A stretch of DNA of 64,000 nt from Vibrio tubiashii ATCC 19109 (GTDB lineage: Bacteria > Pseudomonadota > Gammaproteobacteria > Enterobacterales > Vibrionaceae): contig NZ_CP009355.1 in NCBI RefSeq assembly GCF_000772105.1, positions 1,612,001 to 1,676,000 on the forward strand, read 5' to 3'. The position numbers and the translations under genes were made by a program. This document shows, one piece after another, positions 36,413 to 45,453 of the stretch; the stretch's first letter is position 1; each line of letters begins with the position of its first letter. The notes below the pieces were generated by a model, which was not told where the DNA came from, did no database searches, and saw only the letters and a list, made by a program, of their open reading frames with translations.

Positions 36413-38074
36413 ATGAGTCTTACTATTCGTAGCCGCCTCTACATTTTGGCACTGGTCCCGCTGCTAGTCATTGCATTAGGTATGCTGAGTTTTACCTATA
36501 TGAAAACCACTGAGCTAAATCAGCAGCAAATAGAAGTTACCCGCACTAACATGATGAACATGAAAAAAGCGGAACTTCGAAACTACCTACAAATGGCAAA
36601 ATCTGCCGTTCAACCTTTCCTCGACCGAGGAGCAAGCTTAGAAGAAGCCTACCCTACTTTAAAAACACTTGAGTACGGAAAAACAGGTTATGTGTTTGGC
36701 TACGACTCTAAAGGTATCCGTCGTGTCCAAGGTAGCAGCGAAAAAGGGATTGGTGAAAGCTACTGGAATCTGCAAGATAAGCAAGGCAACTATCTGATTC
36801 AAGATCTTATTCGCAACGCTAAAACGGGCGAGTTCACCACCTATTATTTCCCTAAGCCCGGAGAAACGGTCGCTCTACCTAAGCTGAGCTACTCGATCTT
36901 TATCCCTGAATGGGATCTGATGATAGGGACAGGTTTCTATACCGATGACATTGATGCGATTATCGCTGAAATGGAAAATGCGACCACCAGCGCACTGCAA
37001 ACCACACTTTCAGCCATTATTGTGTTCTGTTTGGTGATTGCGGGTATTGTTGCTGTCTTCGCTGTTGCAGTGAACCGCACCATCATGAAACCACTTGAAA
37101 TGTTTGATGAGTCGATTAGCTCGTTCGCAAGTGGTGACGCAGATTTAACCGCGCGTATGGATGATTTCAAAGCGCCTGAATTCTCCCAGCTCAGTAAGAA
37201 CTTTAATGCCTTCGTTGCAAGCCTACAAACCATTATCAGTAGCGTGAGTAATGTGGGACAACAAGTGGTTTCCGAGACCAACAACATGTCGCTGCGCGCT
37301 GCAAAAGTTGATGAACTAGCAACAGGGCAACGTGAAGAGACAGAGCAAGTTGCTACCGCGATGACAGAGATGACAACCACCGCTGGTGAAATCTCAAACA
37401 ACGCTAGCCAAGCTGCCGATTCAGCTAAAGAGGCTGACGATAATGCGAAAGAAGCGCAAGGTATCGTTAACTCAGCAGCTCAGTCTGTTGAAGCACTAGC
37501 GGAAGAAGTCTCGCAAGCAAGTGGAGTAATTTCTCGCTTAGAGGGTGACGTACAAAACATTTCGTCTTCTCTTGAGGTGATTCAAGATATTGCCGAGCAA
37601 ACTAACCTGCTAGCACTGAACGCGGCGATTGAGGCAGCTCGTGCAGGCGAACAAGGTCGAGGCTTTGCTGTCGTTGCTGATGAAGTACGTAAGCTAGCAA
37701 GTCGCACACAAGACAGTACTGGTGAAATCCATAAAATGATTGAGCAGTTAAAAGCCGCCTCTGATGACGCAGTAAAAGCCATGGAATCAAGTCAGAGACG
37801 TGGCGCTAGCACAGTGGAAGAAGCCAATGCCGCTGCTCAAGCGCTGATTCAAATCCAAGAATCTATCGGCACTATCATGGATATGAACTCGCTGATTGCA
37901 ACCGCGACAGAGGAACAGAGCTTAGTTGGCCAAGAAATCTCACAACGTATTGTAGTTATCTCAGATCAAAGCTCTCAATCGGCTGAACTGGCGAATGAAA
38001 ACCGTTCGGGTAGCCAAGAGCTCAACCATAGAGCGAACGAACTCTACGAGTTGGTTGACCGCTTTACCGTTTAA
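36413..38074 (+). CDS. Methyl-accepting chemotaxis protein with a Cache sensor
   Basis: A 553-residue chemoreceptor. First membrane span at about 8-30, then a periplasmic sCache_2-type domain (about 35-190) with [13 protein letters not shown] and [15 protein letters not shown]. Second span about 195-222, HAMP (about 225-275) and a long cytoplasmic coiled coil follow. The kinase-control tip is [20 protein letters not shown] followed by [15 protein letters not shown]. No CheR-docking pentapeptide is visible at the C-terminus. sCache_2 receptors often sense small carboxylates or short-chain acids. It has its own ribosome site (AGGA) and terminator; no che genes are adjacent. Confidence 0.93.
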   Translation: MSLTIRSRLYILALVPLLVIALGMLSFTYMKTTELNQQQIEVTRTNMMNMKKAELRNYLQMAKSAVQPFLDRGASLEEAYPTLKTLEYGKTGYVFGYDSKGIRRVQGSSEKGIGESYWNLQDKQGNYLIQDLIRNAKTGEFTTYYFPKPGETVALPKLSYSIFIPEWDLMIGTGFYTDDIDAIIAEMENATTSALQTTLSAIIVFCLVIAGIVAVFAVAVNRTIMKPLEMFDESISSFASGDADLTARMDDFKAPEFSQLSKNFNAFVASLQTIISSVSNVGQQVVSETNNMSLRAAKVDELATGQREETEQVATAMTEMTTTAGEISNNASQAADSAKEADDNAKEAQGIVNSAAQSVEALAEEVSQASGVISRLEGDVQNISSSLEVIQDIAEQTNLLALNAAIEAARAGEQGRGFAVVADEVRKLASRTQDSTGEIHKMIEQLKAASDDAVKAMESSQRRGASTVEEANAAAQALIQIQESIGTIMDMNSLIATATEEQSLVGQEISQRIVVISDQSSQSAELANENRSGSQELNHRANELYELVDRFTV

Positions 38075-38090
38075 AAACAAACCACAAAAA

Positions 38091-38122
38091 AACGCCCTAA
38101 ACCAAACGGTTAGGGCGTTTTT
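38091..38122. terminator. Terminator after the chemoreceptor gene
   Basis: The stem AACGCCCTAA/TTAGGGCGTT (extended by CC/GG past a bulge) is flanked by A and T runs. It lies between the convergent chemoreceptor and gabD-like genes and can serve both. Confidence 0.9.
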
Positions 38123-38142
38123 TGTATCTCAATTAGTCGCTT

Positions 38143-39570
38143 TTAATTGCCACCAAAGCAGAGGTATTTCACATCCATATACTCGTCAATCCCCTGCTTG
38201 GCACCTTCTCTACCAATCCCTGATTGCTTAACGCCACCGAACGGAGCGGCTTCTGTCGAAATAATCCCTTCATTGATACCCACCATCCCATATTGCAACG
38301 CTTCAGCTATTTTCCAGACTCGGTGAATGTTCTGACTGTAGAAGTAAGCAGCCAATCCATAGATAGTATCGTTAGCCATCTCTATCAACTGTTCGTCACT
38401 GTCAAAAGAAATCACCGGGGCGACAGGCCCAAAGATTTCTTGATGCACGATATCCATATTATGCGAGACACCTTTTAACACCAGTGGCTGCATAAACAGC
38501 CCATCTAACGACTGCAATGGAGTCACAGGGATCGCACCTTGTTCAATCGCCCCATCTATCAAGGTTTGGATGTTCTGTTTTGCTGCTTCACTGATGACTG
38601 GGCCTATAGTGACTCCAGACTCTAAACCATTGCCTACCGTTAGTTTTTGAACCTCTGCATCAAACTTAGCAACAAACTGCTCATACACATTGTTATGTAC
38701 ATAGAAGCGGTTCGCACACACACAAGTTTGACCTGCATTGCGAAACTTAGATGCCATTGCCCCTGCGACTGCAGCGTCAATATCGGCATCTTCAAAGACA
38801 ATAAATGGCGCATTACCTCCTAGCTCCATTGAAGTGCGCTTAACATCATGAGCACTCTGCTGCATCAAAATACTACCGACCTGAGTTGAACCAGTAAAAG
38901 AGAGCTTACGAATCAAAGGGTGAGAGGTAAAGATCGCTCCCACTGCTTTAGGGTCAGAACCAAGCACAACTTGCAACACATCGCGTGGAATTCCCGCTTG
39001 ATATGCTAACTCTACCACCGCAAACGCACACAAAGGTGTTAGCTCTGAAGGCTTAACAATAAAACTGCAACCTGCCGCTAAAGCAGGGGCAGCTTTACGT
39101 GTGATCATTGCGATTGGAAAGTTCCAAGGTGTAATTGCGCAAGCTACACCTACTGGCTGCTTGATGGTCACTAGGCGCTTGTCTTGACTAGGCGCAGGAA
39201 TCGTCTCACCGTAAGTACGTTTCGCTTCTTCTGCAAACCATTCGACGAAGCTCGCACCATATAGCACTTCACCTTGGGCCTCAGTAATAGGCTTACCTTG
39301 CTCCAAAGTCATTAATCTTGCTAAATCATCTTTGTTATCTAACAGCAATCGGAACCACTGTTGCAGCAAATTCGAGCGAGCCTTAGCAGGTAGCATCGCC
39401 CACTCTTTTTGAGCGCTATGTGCTCTCTCTATACCGGCAACTATATCTTGCTCAGTGGATATAGGTGCAAAGCCTAAACTTTCACCCGTAGCAGGGTTTG
39501 TGACCTCAAGACCTTGGTCATTATTTGCTGCCATGAATGAGACAAGGCTCTGATTAGTGAGTAACGGCAT
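38143..39570 (-). CDS. gabD: NAD(P)-dependent succinate-semialdehyde dehydrogenase (GabD-like)
   Basis: A 475-residue aldehyde dehydrogenase. The landmarks are TPWNFPIAMITRKAAPALAA, the cofactor segment FTGSTQVGSILM, the general base in MELGGNAPFIVF, and the catalytic cysteine in NAGQTCVCANRFYV; the second cysteine two residues on is typical of GabD proteins. The closing segment QSGIGREGAKQGIDEYMDVKYLC fits the same group. It would oxidise succinic semialdehyde to succinate, as in GABA breakdown. No gabT lies next to it, so glutarate semialdehyde or related substrates are possible. AAGGA precedes the ATG. Confidence 0.88.
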   Translation of the reverse strand: MPLLTNQSLVSFMAANNDQGLEVTNPATGESLGFAPISTEQDIVAGIERAHSAQKEWAMLPAKARSNLLQQWFRLLLDNKDDLARLMTLEQGKPITEAQGEVLYGASFVEWFAEEAKRTYGETIPAPSQDKRLVTIKQPVGVACAITPWNFPIAMITRKAAPALAAGCSFIVKPSELTPLCAFAVVELAYQAGIPRDVLQVVLGSDPKAVGAIFTSHPLIRKLSFTGSTQVGSILMQQSAHDVKRTSMELGGNAPFIVFEDADIDAAVAGAMASKFRNAGQTCVCANRFYVHNNVYEQFVAKFDAEVQKLTVGNGLESGVTIGPVISEAAKQNIQTLIDGAIEQGAIPVTPLQSLDGLFMQPLVLKGVSHNMDIVHQEIFGPVAPVISFDSDEQLIEMANDTIYGLAAYFYSQNIHRVWKIAEALQYGMVGINEGIISTEAAPFGGVKQSGIGREGAKQGIDEYMDVKYLCFGGN

Positions 39571-39687
39571 GGTAATTCCTTATGGATAAGCGCGTAGTCC
39601 TTACTATCTATCATACTGCACTTGGCTTTTACGTCAGCTAAACGTAAATAGCATTTACTGTTTTTGATAATATAAATTGCGTAAAAA

Positions 39688-39710
39688 GCCCTATCAGATA
39701 TTGATAGGGC
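39688..39710 (-). terminator. Terminator after the OYE gene
   Basis: The stem GCCCTATC/GATAGGGC with a 7-base loop is followed by U5 on the leftward transcript, about 65 bases past the OYE stop. Confidence 0.8.
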
Positions 39711-39773
39711 AGATCTTTTACTCGTGCACGGTTTTTATTACGGAAGGTCTCTGTGCATTCAACGCTGTATTTA

Positions 39774-40877
39774 TTAAATACTGGCTCCCGGTAAGTTGGG
39801 GTAATCGGTATAGCCAACTTCATTTCCACCAAATAGGGTTGAACCATCGAGCTCTGCTAGCGGCTGCCTGTGTTTTAAGCGTTCAACCAAATCCGGATTA
39901 GAGACAAACGGACGCCCAAATGCGACCAGATCGGCATAACCTTTCTCAAGCACTTCATTGGCGCGTTCTAGGGTATAACTTCCCGCGACGATAATGGTAT
40001 TGGTGAAATACTCGCGTAGCTCAATGCGGAAACTTTCTGGTATCACAGGGGCATCATCCCAATCCGCTTCCGATAAATGTAAATAGGCAATGTTTCTTTC
40101 TTGAAGCTGTTTCGACGCCTGCAAAATTGTTGGCACAATATCTGGGCAGTTCATATCTTTAAAAGTGATAAAGGGAGCAAGCCTCACGCCAACGCGACTT
40201 GCGCCAATAGCAGCACTAACTGCATCGACAACATCGAATAAAAAACGCAGGCGATTTTCTCTGCTACCTCCATAGTTGTCTGTACGATGATTGGAGTTGG
40301 TTCGCAAGAACTGGTCGATAAGATAGCCATTGCCGCCATGAATTTCGACACCATCAAAGCCTGCTTCAACAGCCCGCTTCGCCGCATTGGCAAAATCTTG
40401 AACCACGCGATCAATATCCTTTTGCGTCATAGCTCTTGGCTCAACACACTCCACCATATTGCCATTGCCCTGCTCATCGGCAATCCAGACTTGTGTTTCA
40501 ACTGGCTTTAATGCTGAAGGTGCTATTGGCAACTCACCGTTTTGAAACACAGGGTGTGAGACTCGACCAACATGCCATAGCTGGCAAAACATTGCAGTGC
40601 CTTGCTGCTTAACACCTTGAGTGATTTGCTTCCAACCAGCGACTTGCTCATCGGTATAAACCCCTGGGGTGAATGAGTAACCTTGCGAGTCATCTGAGAT
40701 TTGAGTCGCTTCAGAGATGATCAGTCCAGCGCTGGCTCGTTGTTTATAGTAAGTCGCCATCATCTGATTAGGAATATTGCCTGGCTGACTGGTTCGCGCC
40801 CGAGTCATTGGTGCCATTACAACACGATTTTTCAAGTTAAAGGATTGAAGCTGGGCTGGTTGAAAGAGTTTACTCAT
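39774..40877 (-). CDS. Old Yellow Enzyme-type alkene reductase (NemA-like)
   Basis: An FMN-dependent ene-reductase of 367 residues. ATG 40877 follows AGGAG by six bases. Motifs: LKNRVVMAPMTRAR, FCQLWHVGRVSHP, the substrate-binding EIHGGNGYLIDQFLR with NSNHRTDNYGG, and FGRPFVSNPDLVERL. NemA/OYE enzymes reduce N-ethylmaleimide, nitro-esters and other electrophiles using NADPH. It is the third gene of a leftward SDR-MFS-OYE group that is divergent from a LysR regulator, suggesting an electrophile-detoxification unit. Confidence 0.92.
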   Translation of the reverse strand: MSKLFQPAQLQSFNLKNRVVMAPMTRARTSQPGNIPNQMMATYYKQRASAGLIISEATQISDDSQGYSFTPGVYTDEQVAGWKQITQGVKQQGTAMFCQLWHVGRVSHPVFQNGELPIAPSALKPVETQVWIADEQGNGNMVECVEPRAMTQKDIDRVVQDFANAAKRAVEAGFDGVEIHGGNGYLIDQFLRTNSNHRTDNYGGSRENRLRFLFDVVDAVSAAIGASRVGVRLAPFITFKDMNCPDIVPTILQASKQLQERNIAYLHLSEADWDDAPVIPESFRIELREYFTNTIIVAGSYTLERANEVLEKGYADLVAFGRPFVSNPDLVERLKHRQPLAELDGSTLFGGNEVGYTDYPNLPGASI

Positions 40878-40946
40878 AATGAGCTCCTTATCATTGGGAC
40901 AGCCAGACAACTGTTCTGGCTGCGAATACTGAGGGGATTAGTCGGA

Positions 40947-42125
40947 TTAATTAGTGACACTAACGGACTGTGGATTCTCTCCACGGTTGGCTTTGGCAAT
41001 AAACAGCAAACCGATCAGTGGAACAATGATGGCGGCATAAGGAATCATGCTTGCTCCCAATTGACTATCAAGAACCATCCCTCCTAAGAATCCGCCAAAT
41101 GCATTAGCTAAGTTGAAAGCAGAGATATTGGCTGTTGCAGCCAGTTCTTGGCCCTCACCACCGTGATTCATTACTCGAAGCTGCATTGCAGGTACATTGG
41201 CGAACGAAGCGATACCAAACACAAAGGCTGTTGCAACAAACAATACTTTACTTTCGACAGCCACACCCACTAGCAGCAGGGATACAATCATGGCTACTGC
41301 CCAAAACATTGAGGCTTTTTGTAAGTTCTTATCTGACGAACGACCGCCCATGGTGTTACCGACAATCAAACCCACACCGACAATGACCAGAATCCAAGTC
41401 ACTGCGCTCTCACCGAACCCTGCGATGTGCATCGCGATAGGAGCTAGGTAACCATACAGAGTCATAAAGCCAGACCAAGCAAACACTGTGATAGCTAAGC
41501 TAATAATGAGCATAGGATTTTTGAATGCAGCTAGCTGCGCCTTCACATCCTTCGCTTCACCGTGACCTGTCGACTTAATGACAGAAGTGATGAAGAACAG
41601 TGCGACTAATCCAAATGCAGCCACGGTCAGGAATGTGGTGTGCCAGCCGAACTGTAAGCCAATCCAAGTCCCTCCAGGAACACCTAGCACGTTTGCCAAA
41701 GTTAAGCCTGCAAACATCTGTCCAACTGCTCGCCCTGCCATTTTCTCTGAAACCAGATTCGTCGCAACGACTGCACCTATCCCATAGAAAGGACCTTGGA
41801 CCAGACCAGTAATAACCCGGCTAATCATCAGAGTTAGATAATTCGGCGCAAAAGCTGACAACACGTTGCCCGCGATAAACAGAACCATAAGCCCTGCGAG
41901 TACCATTTTCTTGTTGAATCTGGCGAGATAAATGGTTAGCAATGGCCCACCAAATACAATTGCGAGCGCGTATGCACTAATCAGGTAACCAGCTTGCCCC
42001 TCAGAAATGGATAGCGAATGTGCGACCTGAGGCAGGATGCCAGCAATAACAAACTCGGCAGTGCCGATAGCAAAAGCTGCAAGTGTTAAGATCCATACCT
42101 GCAGCGGCATTTTTTCTTTATTCAT
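40947..42125 (-). CDS. MFS efflux transporter (AraJ/SotB-like DHA1 family)
   Basis: A 392-residue carrier with twelve predicted membrane spans. The first contains LAAFAIGTAEFVIAGILPQ, the pattern of the AraJ/SotB/YdhP branch of drug:proton antiporters; motif C-like glycine and proline residues occur in ANVLGVPGGTWIG. It should export small organics across the inner membrane by proton antiport. It lies between the SDR and OYE genes, 82 and 69 bases away, and is likely co-expressed with them. Confidence 0.88.
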   Translation of the reverse strand: MNKEKMPLQVWILTLAAFAIGTAEFVIAGILPQVAHSLSISEGQAGYLISAYALAIVFGGPLLTIYLARFNKKMVLAGLMVLFIAGNVLSAFAPNYLTLMISRVITGLVQGPFYGIGAVVATNLVSEKMAGRAVGQMFAGLTLANVLGVPGGTWIGLQFGWHTTFLTVAAFGLVALFFITSVIKSTGHGEAKDVKAQLAAFKNPMLIISLAITVFAWSGFMTLYGYLAPIAMHIAGFGESAVTWILVIVGVGLIVGNTMGGRSSDKNLQKASMFWAVAMIVSLLLVGVAVESKVLFVATAFVFGIASFANVPAMQLRVMNHGGEGQELAATANISAFNLANAFGGFLGGMVLDSQLGASMIPYAAIIVPLIGLLFIAKANRGENPQSVSVTN

Positions 42126-42207
42126 TGGAATATCTCTATTTAAATCTAATATGGAACATAGGCACCAACGACTCTTAGTGGCTGATACCTAGTACTCGCG
42201 GAATGAA

Positions 42208-42876
42208 TCAACCCAGCAACGCGCCGCCATCGACATCAAGCACGGCACCTGTCATGTAGGTGTTTTGAATCGCAAACTGGTAAACCGCCGCTACATCGCT
42301 CGCGTCTCCGACCTTGCCAACAGGCAGGTTCTGTTGTGTTCTTTCGTACATAGCATTTCTATCTGCTTCAGCCATGCCTTGATATGCCTCAGTTTTCGTT
42401 AATCCTGGGCTGACAACATTGACCCGAATCGGAGCCAGTTCTTTCGCTAGTACTTTTGCCGTCGCTTCCATTGCTGCATTGATCGCGGTTTTTACATAGG
42501 TATTGGCGACGACTTTGCGCGACAACATACCAGAAGTAAGGGTGATAGAGCCGCCTTTCTTAACATAACGAGCACCGTGCTTTGCCGCATTTATTGCTCC
42601 CCAGAATTTAGTATCAAACGCGTACTTGGCTTGGGAAACCTCAACGTCTACTACCTTGCCTGCCGGAGCATAAGATCCCGCAGTGACGATCAGATGGTCA
42701 AAAGCGCCTATCGTTTCGAAGTAGTGGTAAACCGCCTGCTCATCGCTAATATCTAGTCCTGTTTTTCGACTGGCTACATGTACGATGCTGTTATCACTGG
42801 CTAATTGTTTAGCGAGCTCCGCACCAATACCTGATGTTCCACCGAGGACAACGTATACCGTTTTGTCTGTTTTCAT
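42208..42876 (-). CDS. Short-chain dehydrogenase of an atypical YxxxK-less type
   Basis: A 222-residue SDR if started at ATG 42876 (GGAG nine bases upstream; an in-frame TTG lies 15 bases before). The Rossmann motif is VVLGGTSGIGAELAKQL and the serine region is ITLTSGMLSRKV. At the place of the catalytic Tyr-x-x-x-Lys the sequence reads YVKTAINAAMEA, which aligns so that neither residue is in position. This matches a known short subgroup with an SG..SR and NAA.EA pattern, whose mechanism is unclear. It is the first gene of the SDR-MFS-OYE group, directly opposite the LysR regulator. Confidence 0.85.
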   Translation of the reverse strand: MKTDKTVYVVLGGTSGIGAELAKQLASDNSIVHVASRKTGLDISDEQAVYHYFETIGAFDHLIVTAGSYAPAGKVVDVEVSQAKYAFDTKFWGAINAAKHGARYVKKGGSITLTSGMLSRKVVANTYVKTAINAAMEATAKVLAKELAPIRVNVVSPGLTKTEAYQGMAEADRNAMYERTQQNLPVGKVGDASDVAAVYQFAIQNTYMTGAVLDVDGGALLG

Positions 42877-42991
42877 GACTTCTTGCTCCAATCTTGTTTC
42901 GATGGGGTCAGTATATTGATTGGACTGAATTTGATAATTGAGTAATATTTAAATTGATTATTCAGCTTTACCGAATAATAAGGAGAGAAAG

Positions 42992-43909
42992 GTGGACAAG
43001 TTTTCCGATATGACACTGTTTGTCAGCATTATCAAAAATCAGGGGCTAGCGGCCGCTGGGAGAGAGCTCGGCCTATCACCAGCAACGGTGACGGCAAGAC
43101 TGCAAGCATTAGAAGATCGTTATGGCGTTAAACTGCTCAATCGAAGTACTCGGCACATCTCATTGACTGATTCGGGCGCTATGTATCATCAGGCTTGCCT
43201 TGAAATCATCGACAGCGTCAAGGAAACAGAAAACCTGCTGCAAACAGGTATCAAAGAAGTACGAGGAACATTAAAGATTTCAGCACCCAGAGATATAGGT
43301 AAACAATACATCTCACCGCTGTTATCTGAGTTTAGTGAGCTGTATCCAGAAGTGATTCCCTACCTCTACCTGAACGATAACTTGTCTAACTTGGCGGAGT
43401 CTGGATTGGATATCGTGATTCGTTACGGAGAACTTGCAGATAGCAATCTTATTTCTCGCAAGCTAGCGCCAAGTCGACGAGTACTATGTGCCTCTCCAAC
43501 CTACTTAGCGAAGAAAGGGACGCCAATTACCCCACAAGATTTAGCCCATCACGACTGTTTAGCTATGGTGCGAAGTAATGAAGAGCTCAAAACGTGGCAC
43601 TTTCAAGACGAAGACAAACATAATGCGATTACTGTAGTACCAAAACGCTTTTCTGATGATGGTGAAGTCATTCGTCAGTGGGCACTTGATGGAGCAGGTA
43701 TTGCGCTGAAATCGATTCTTGATGTGCAAGAAGACATCAAACAGCAACGTTTAGTGACGCTGTTGAACGGCTATATGAAGAACTTCAATGCCTCAACCTC
43801 TTCGGCTGGCGCAGACTTAAATGTTATCTACCTAAGTAGGCAGTACCAACCAAAACGAATCCGACTGTTTATTGATTTTTTGATTGAGAAATTTCAGCCT
43901 TCTAGCTAG
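42992..43909 (+). CDS. LysR-family regulator (divergent from the SDR-MFS-OYE group)
   Basis: A 305-residue LysR regulator starting at GTG with AAGGAG about six bases upstream. The N-terminal helix-turn-helix reads GLAAAGRELGLSPATVTARL, and a periplasmic-binding-like effector domain follows. The closest visible pattern is the CrgA/DsdC-like group that senses electrophiles or organic acids, but the ligand cannot be named. LysR proteins commonly control the divergent operon, here the SDR gene 115 bases away; the gap holds AT-rich symmetric sequence. The 3' end overlaps the convergent AraC gene by 8 bases. Confidence 0.88.
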   Translation: MDKFSDMTLFVSIIKNQGLAAAGRELGLSPATVTARLQALEDRYGVKLLNRSTRHISLTDSGAMYHQACLEIIDSVKETENLLQTGIKEVRGTLKISAPRDIGKQYISPLLSEFSELYPEVIPYLYLNDNLSNLAESGLDIVIRYGELADSNLISRKLAPSRRVLCASPTYLAKKGTPITPQDLAHHDCLAMVRSNEELKTWHFQDEDKHNAITVVPKRFSDDGEVIRQWALDGAGIALKSILDVQEDIKQQRLVTLLNGYMKNFNASTSSAGADLNVIYLSRQYQPKRIRLFIDFLIEKFQPSS

Positions 43910-44630
43910 TTGTCTTAAGGCGACGACTTAGCTCACCTGGGGTGGTTAACAAAAAAGCCTTAAACTCTCTGGTCATATGCGCTTGATCCGAGAAACCATG
44001 TTCAAATGCGAAATCTACAAGCGAGACATCTGGGTTTTCTCTCAGTTTACTCAAGCTGGAATGGACTCTACGCAACCTTTGAAAATATTTGGGGCTCATT
44101 CCGAGCCACTGGCGAAACCTGCGCTCGACTTGCCTTTGATTGTATGGAAACTGCTCTCCAATTTTCCCTTGTGTCGCTAACTTGATTAGCATCGCTCGCT
44201 TAGCAAAATCCGCGTCCAAAGGAAGTATTTGCTGTTCACACCATCGGTAAAGTGTCGTGAGATTTCTACTTTGATTTTGCTCGGACATTTGCTCATGAAG
44301 TGCCATAAGTACAGACATAATCTGCGTATCATTGTTAATTAATGACGGTAACATCATCCCTGGCTGAAAACGAATTCCACATAGCAGGGCGCCATGAGAA
44401 AGCTCAATAATTTGAGTTCTGTGATTGTATTTTTGAACAATAATTGGATCACTTATCGGTGTATTTGATAGGCAAACTTCACCTCTCAACAGCAAGGTCA
44501 ATCCCGATCCGCCATCACAATACAATGGTTTCTTCACAACGCCACCCTGCCCACCCGTGACGTTTATCGACCATATCGCTTGAATATGGTCGGATAACTT
44601 GCCACACGGTTTAAAAATCCGAAAATCCAT
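43902..44630 (-). CDS. AraC-family regulator (short, 242 aa)
   Basis: The N-terminal part, GKLSDHIQAIWSI and LLCGIRFQPGMM, is the DUF6597-like sensor found in many AraC proteins. The C-terminal HTH pair includes NQRQVERRFRQWLGMSPKYF and VDFAFEHGFSDQAHMTREFK. It starts 30 bases after the AhpD-like gene on the same strand and probably forms an operon with it, so it may control that gene. The last eight bases overlap the convergent LysR gene. Confidence 0.87.
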   Translation of the reverse strand: MDFRIFKPCGKLSDHIQAIWSINVTGGQGGVVKKPLYCDGGSGLTLLLRGEVCLSNTPISDPIIVQKYNHRTQIIELSHGALLCGIRFQPGMMLPSLINNDTQIMSVLMALHEQMSEQNQSRNLTTLYRWCEQQILPLDADFAKRAMLIKLATQGKIGEQFPYNQRQVERRFRQWLGMSPKYFQRLRRVHSSLSKLRENPDVSLVDFAFEHGFSDQAHMTREFKAFLLTTPGELSRRLKTTS

Positions 44631-44660
44631 TTCGTTGTTAAATTCTCCTTAGCCAGACTG

Positions 44661-45119
44661 TTACTTTGACAGGCTGCCTACTTCTGGCTTGAATGTTTTA
44701 GCCACGCGATTCCAGCTATTGATAGCATTAATCGCTAGTGTTAAAACCACTAGGCCTTGCTCACCAAAGACTGCTAATGTCGACGCAAAATCGTCATCAG
44801 ATATCGCTTTATTACTACTGACCATTTCAGCCCAATGTAGCGCAACTTTCTCATCGTCGCTATATATAGGCATCTCTCGCCATGCAGTTAATCCAATCAA
44901 GCGATGCTCAGACTCTCCACTACTCAACGCCTCTTTACTATGCATATCGACACAAAAAGCGCACTGATTAAGCTGAGACACTCTTAATTTAACCAACTCC
45001 CATAGAGCCAATGAGAGCGTTGGTCGCTGCTCAAACTGCGCTCTTAAATAGTTTTCTTGACCTAGTAGAATCTGAATCCCTTCTGGCGCAGCATTAAAAT
45101 AGTCTAATCTTTGAGTCAT
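44661..45119 (-). CDS. Carboxymuconolactone decarboxylase-family (AhpD-like) protein
   Basis: A 152-residue protein from ATG 45119 (AAAGGAG nine bases upstream; a longer frame to 45191 lacks a site). The AhpD signature KLRVSQLNQCAFCVDMHSKE supplies the Cys-x-x-Cys-x-x-x-His redox/peroxidase centre with the upstream glutamate. Such proteins act as alkylhydroperoxidases or in oxidative-stress defence. It is followed by an AraC regulator in the same direction. Confidence 0.9.
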   Translation of the reverse strand: MTQRLDYFNAAPEGIQILLGQENYLRAQFEQRPTLSLALWELVKLRVSQLNQCAFCVDMHSKEALSSGESEHRLIGLTAWREMPIYSDDEKVALHWAEMVSSNKAISDDDFASTLAVFGEQGLVVLTLAINAINSWNRVAKTFKPEVGSLSK

Positions 45120-45233
45120 AGTATTATCTCCTTTAATAGATACGCTCAGATTATTGCTTTCCCTTACTCTATGATTGAAGATTTTCGACACCCATCCAGT
45201 CTTCCTAGCCGTGCTCAGTCATGGCAATTTAAA

Positions 45234-45250
45234 ATGTTATGATATAACAT
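45234..45250. promoter_or_regulatory. Zur box upstream of the second dihydroorotase gene
   Basis: ATGTTAT-GAT-ATAACAT is a perfect 7-3-7 inverted repeat matching the gammaproteobacterial Zur motif (core GTTATA-N-TATAAC). It lies about 200 bases before the pyrC2 start, so either the leader is long or a short upstream element is transcribed. Zinc-replete Zur should repress the gene. Confidence 0.72.
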
Positions 45251-45453
45251 ATCCAAAACAAGCAAAGTTCACTGGATTGAATGCAAGATATCGAAAAGAC
45301 CATTAAGCACGTTGAGCAAAGCTGTAACTTGAAATCAGTTGTGTGTGCGATGACTGCGCGAAAAAGGAATCCGACGATTAAAGCAATCACCTCTCAAGCC
45401 AATCCCTACAACTCATTCCCACTTAGTTTTAAAACAAGGAGACTTCAAAGACT

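Noticed and set aside
36937..37401. 154-codon leftward frame inside the chemoreceptor gene
   Set aside because: Antisense to the HAMP and signalling region; composition follows the codon bias of the real gene on the other strand.
39638..39847. 69-codon leftward frame after the OYE gene
   Set aside because: It contains the OYE terminator hairpin and overlaps the OYE 3' end, so it is not a likely gene.
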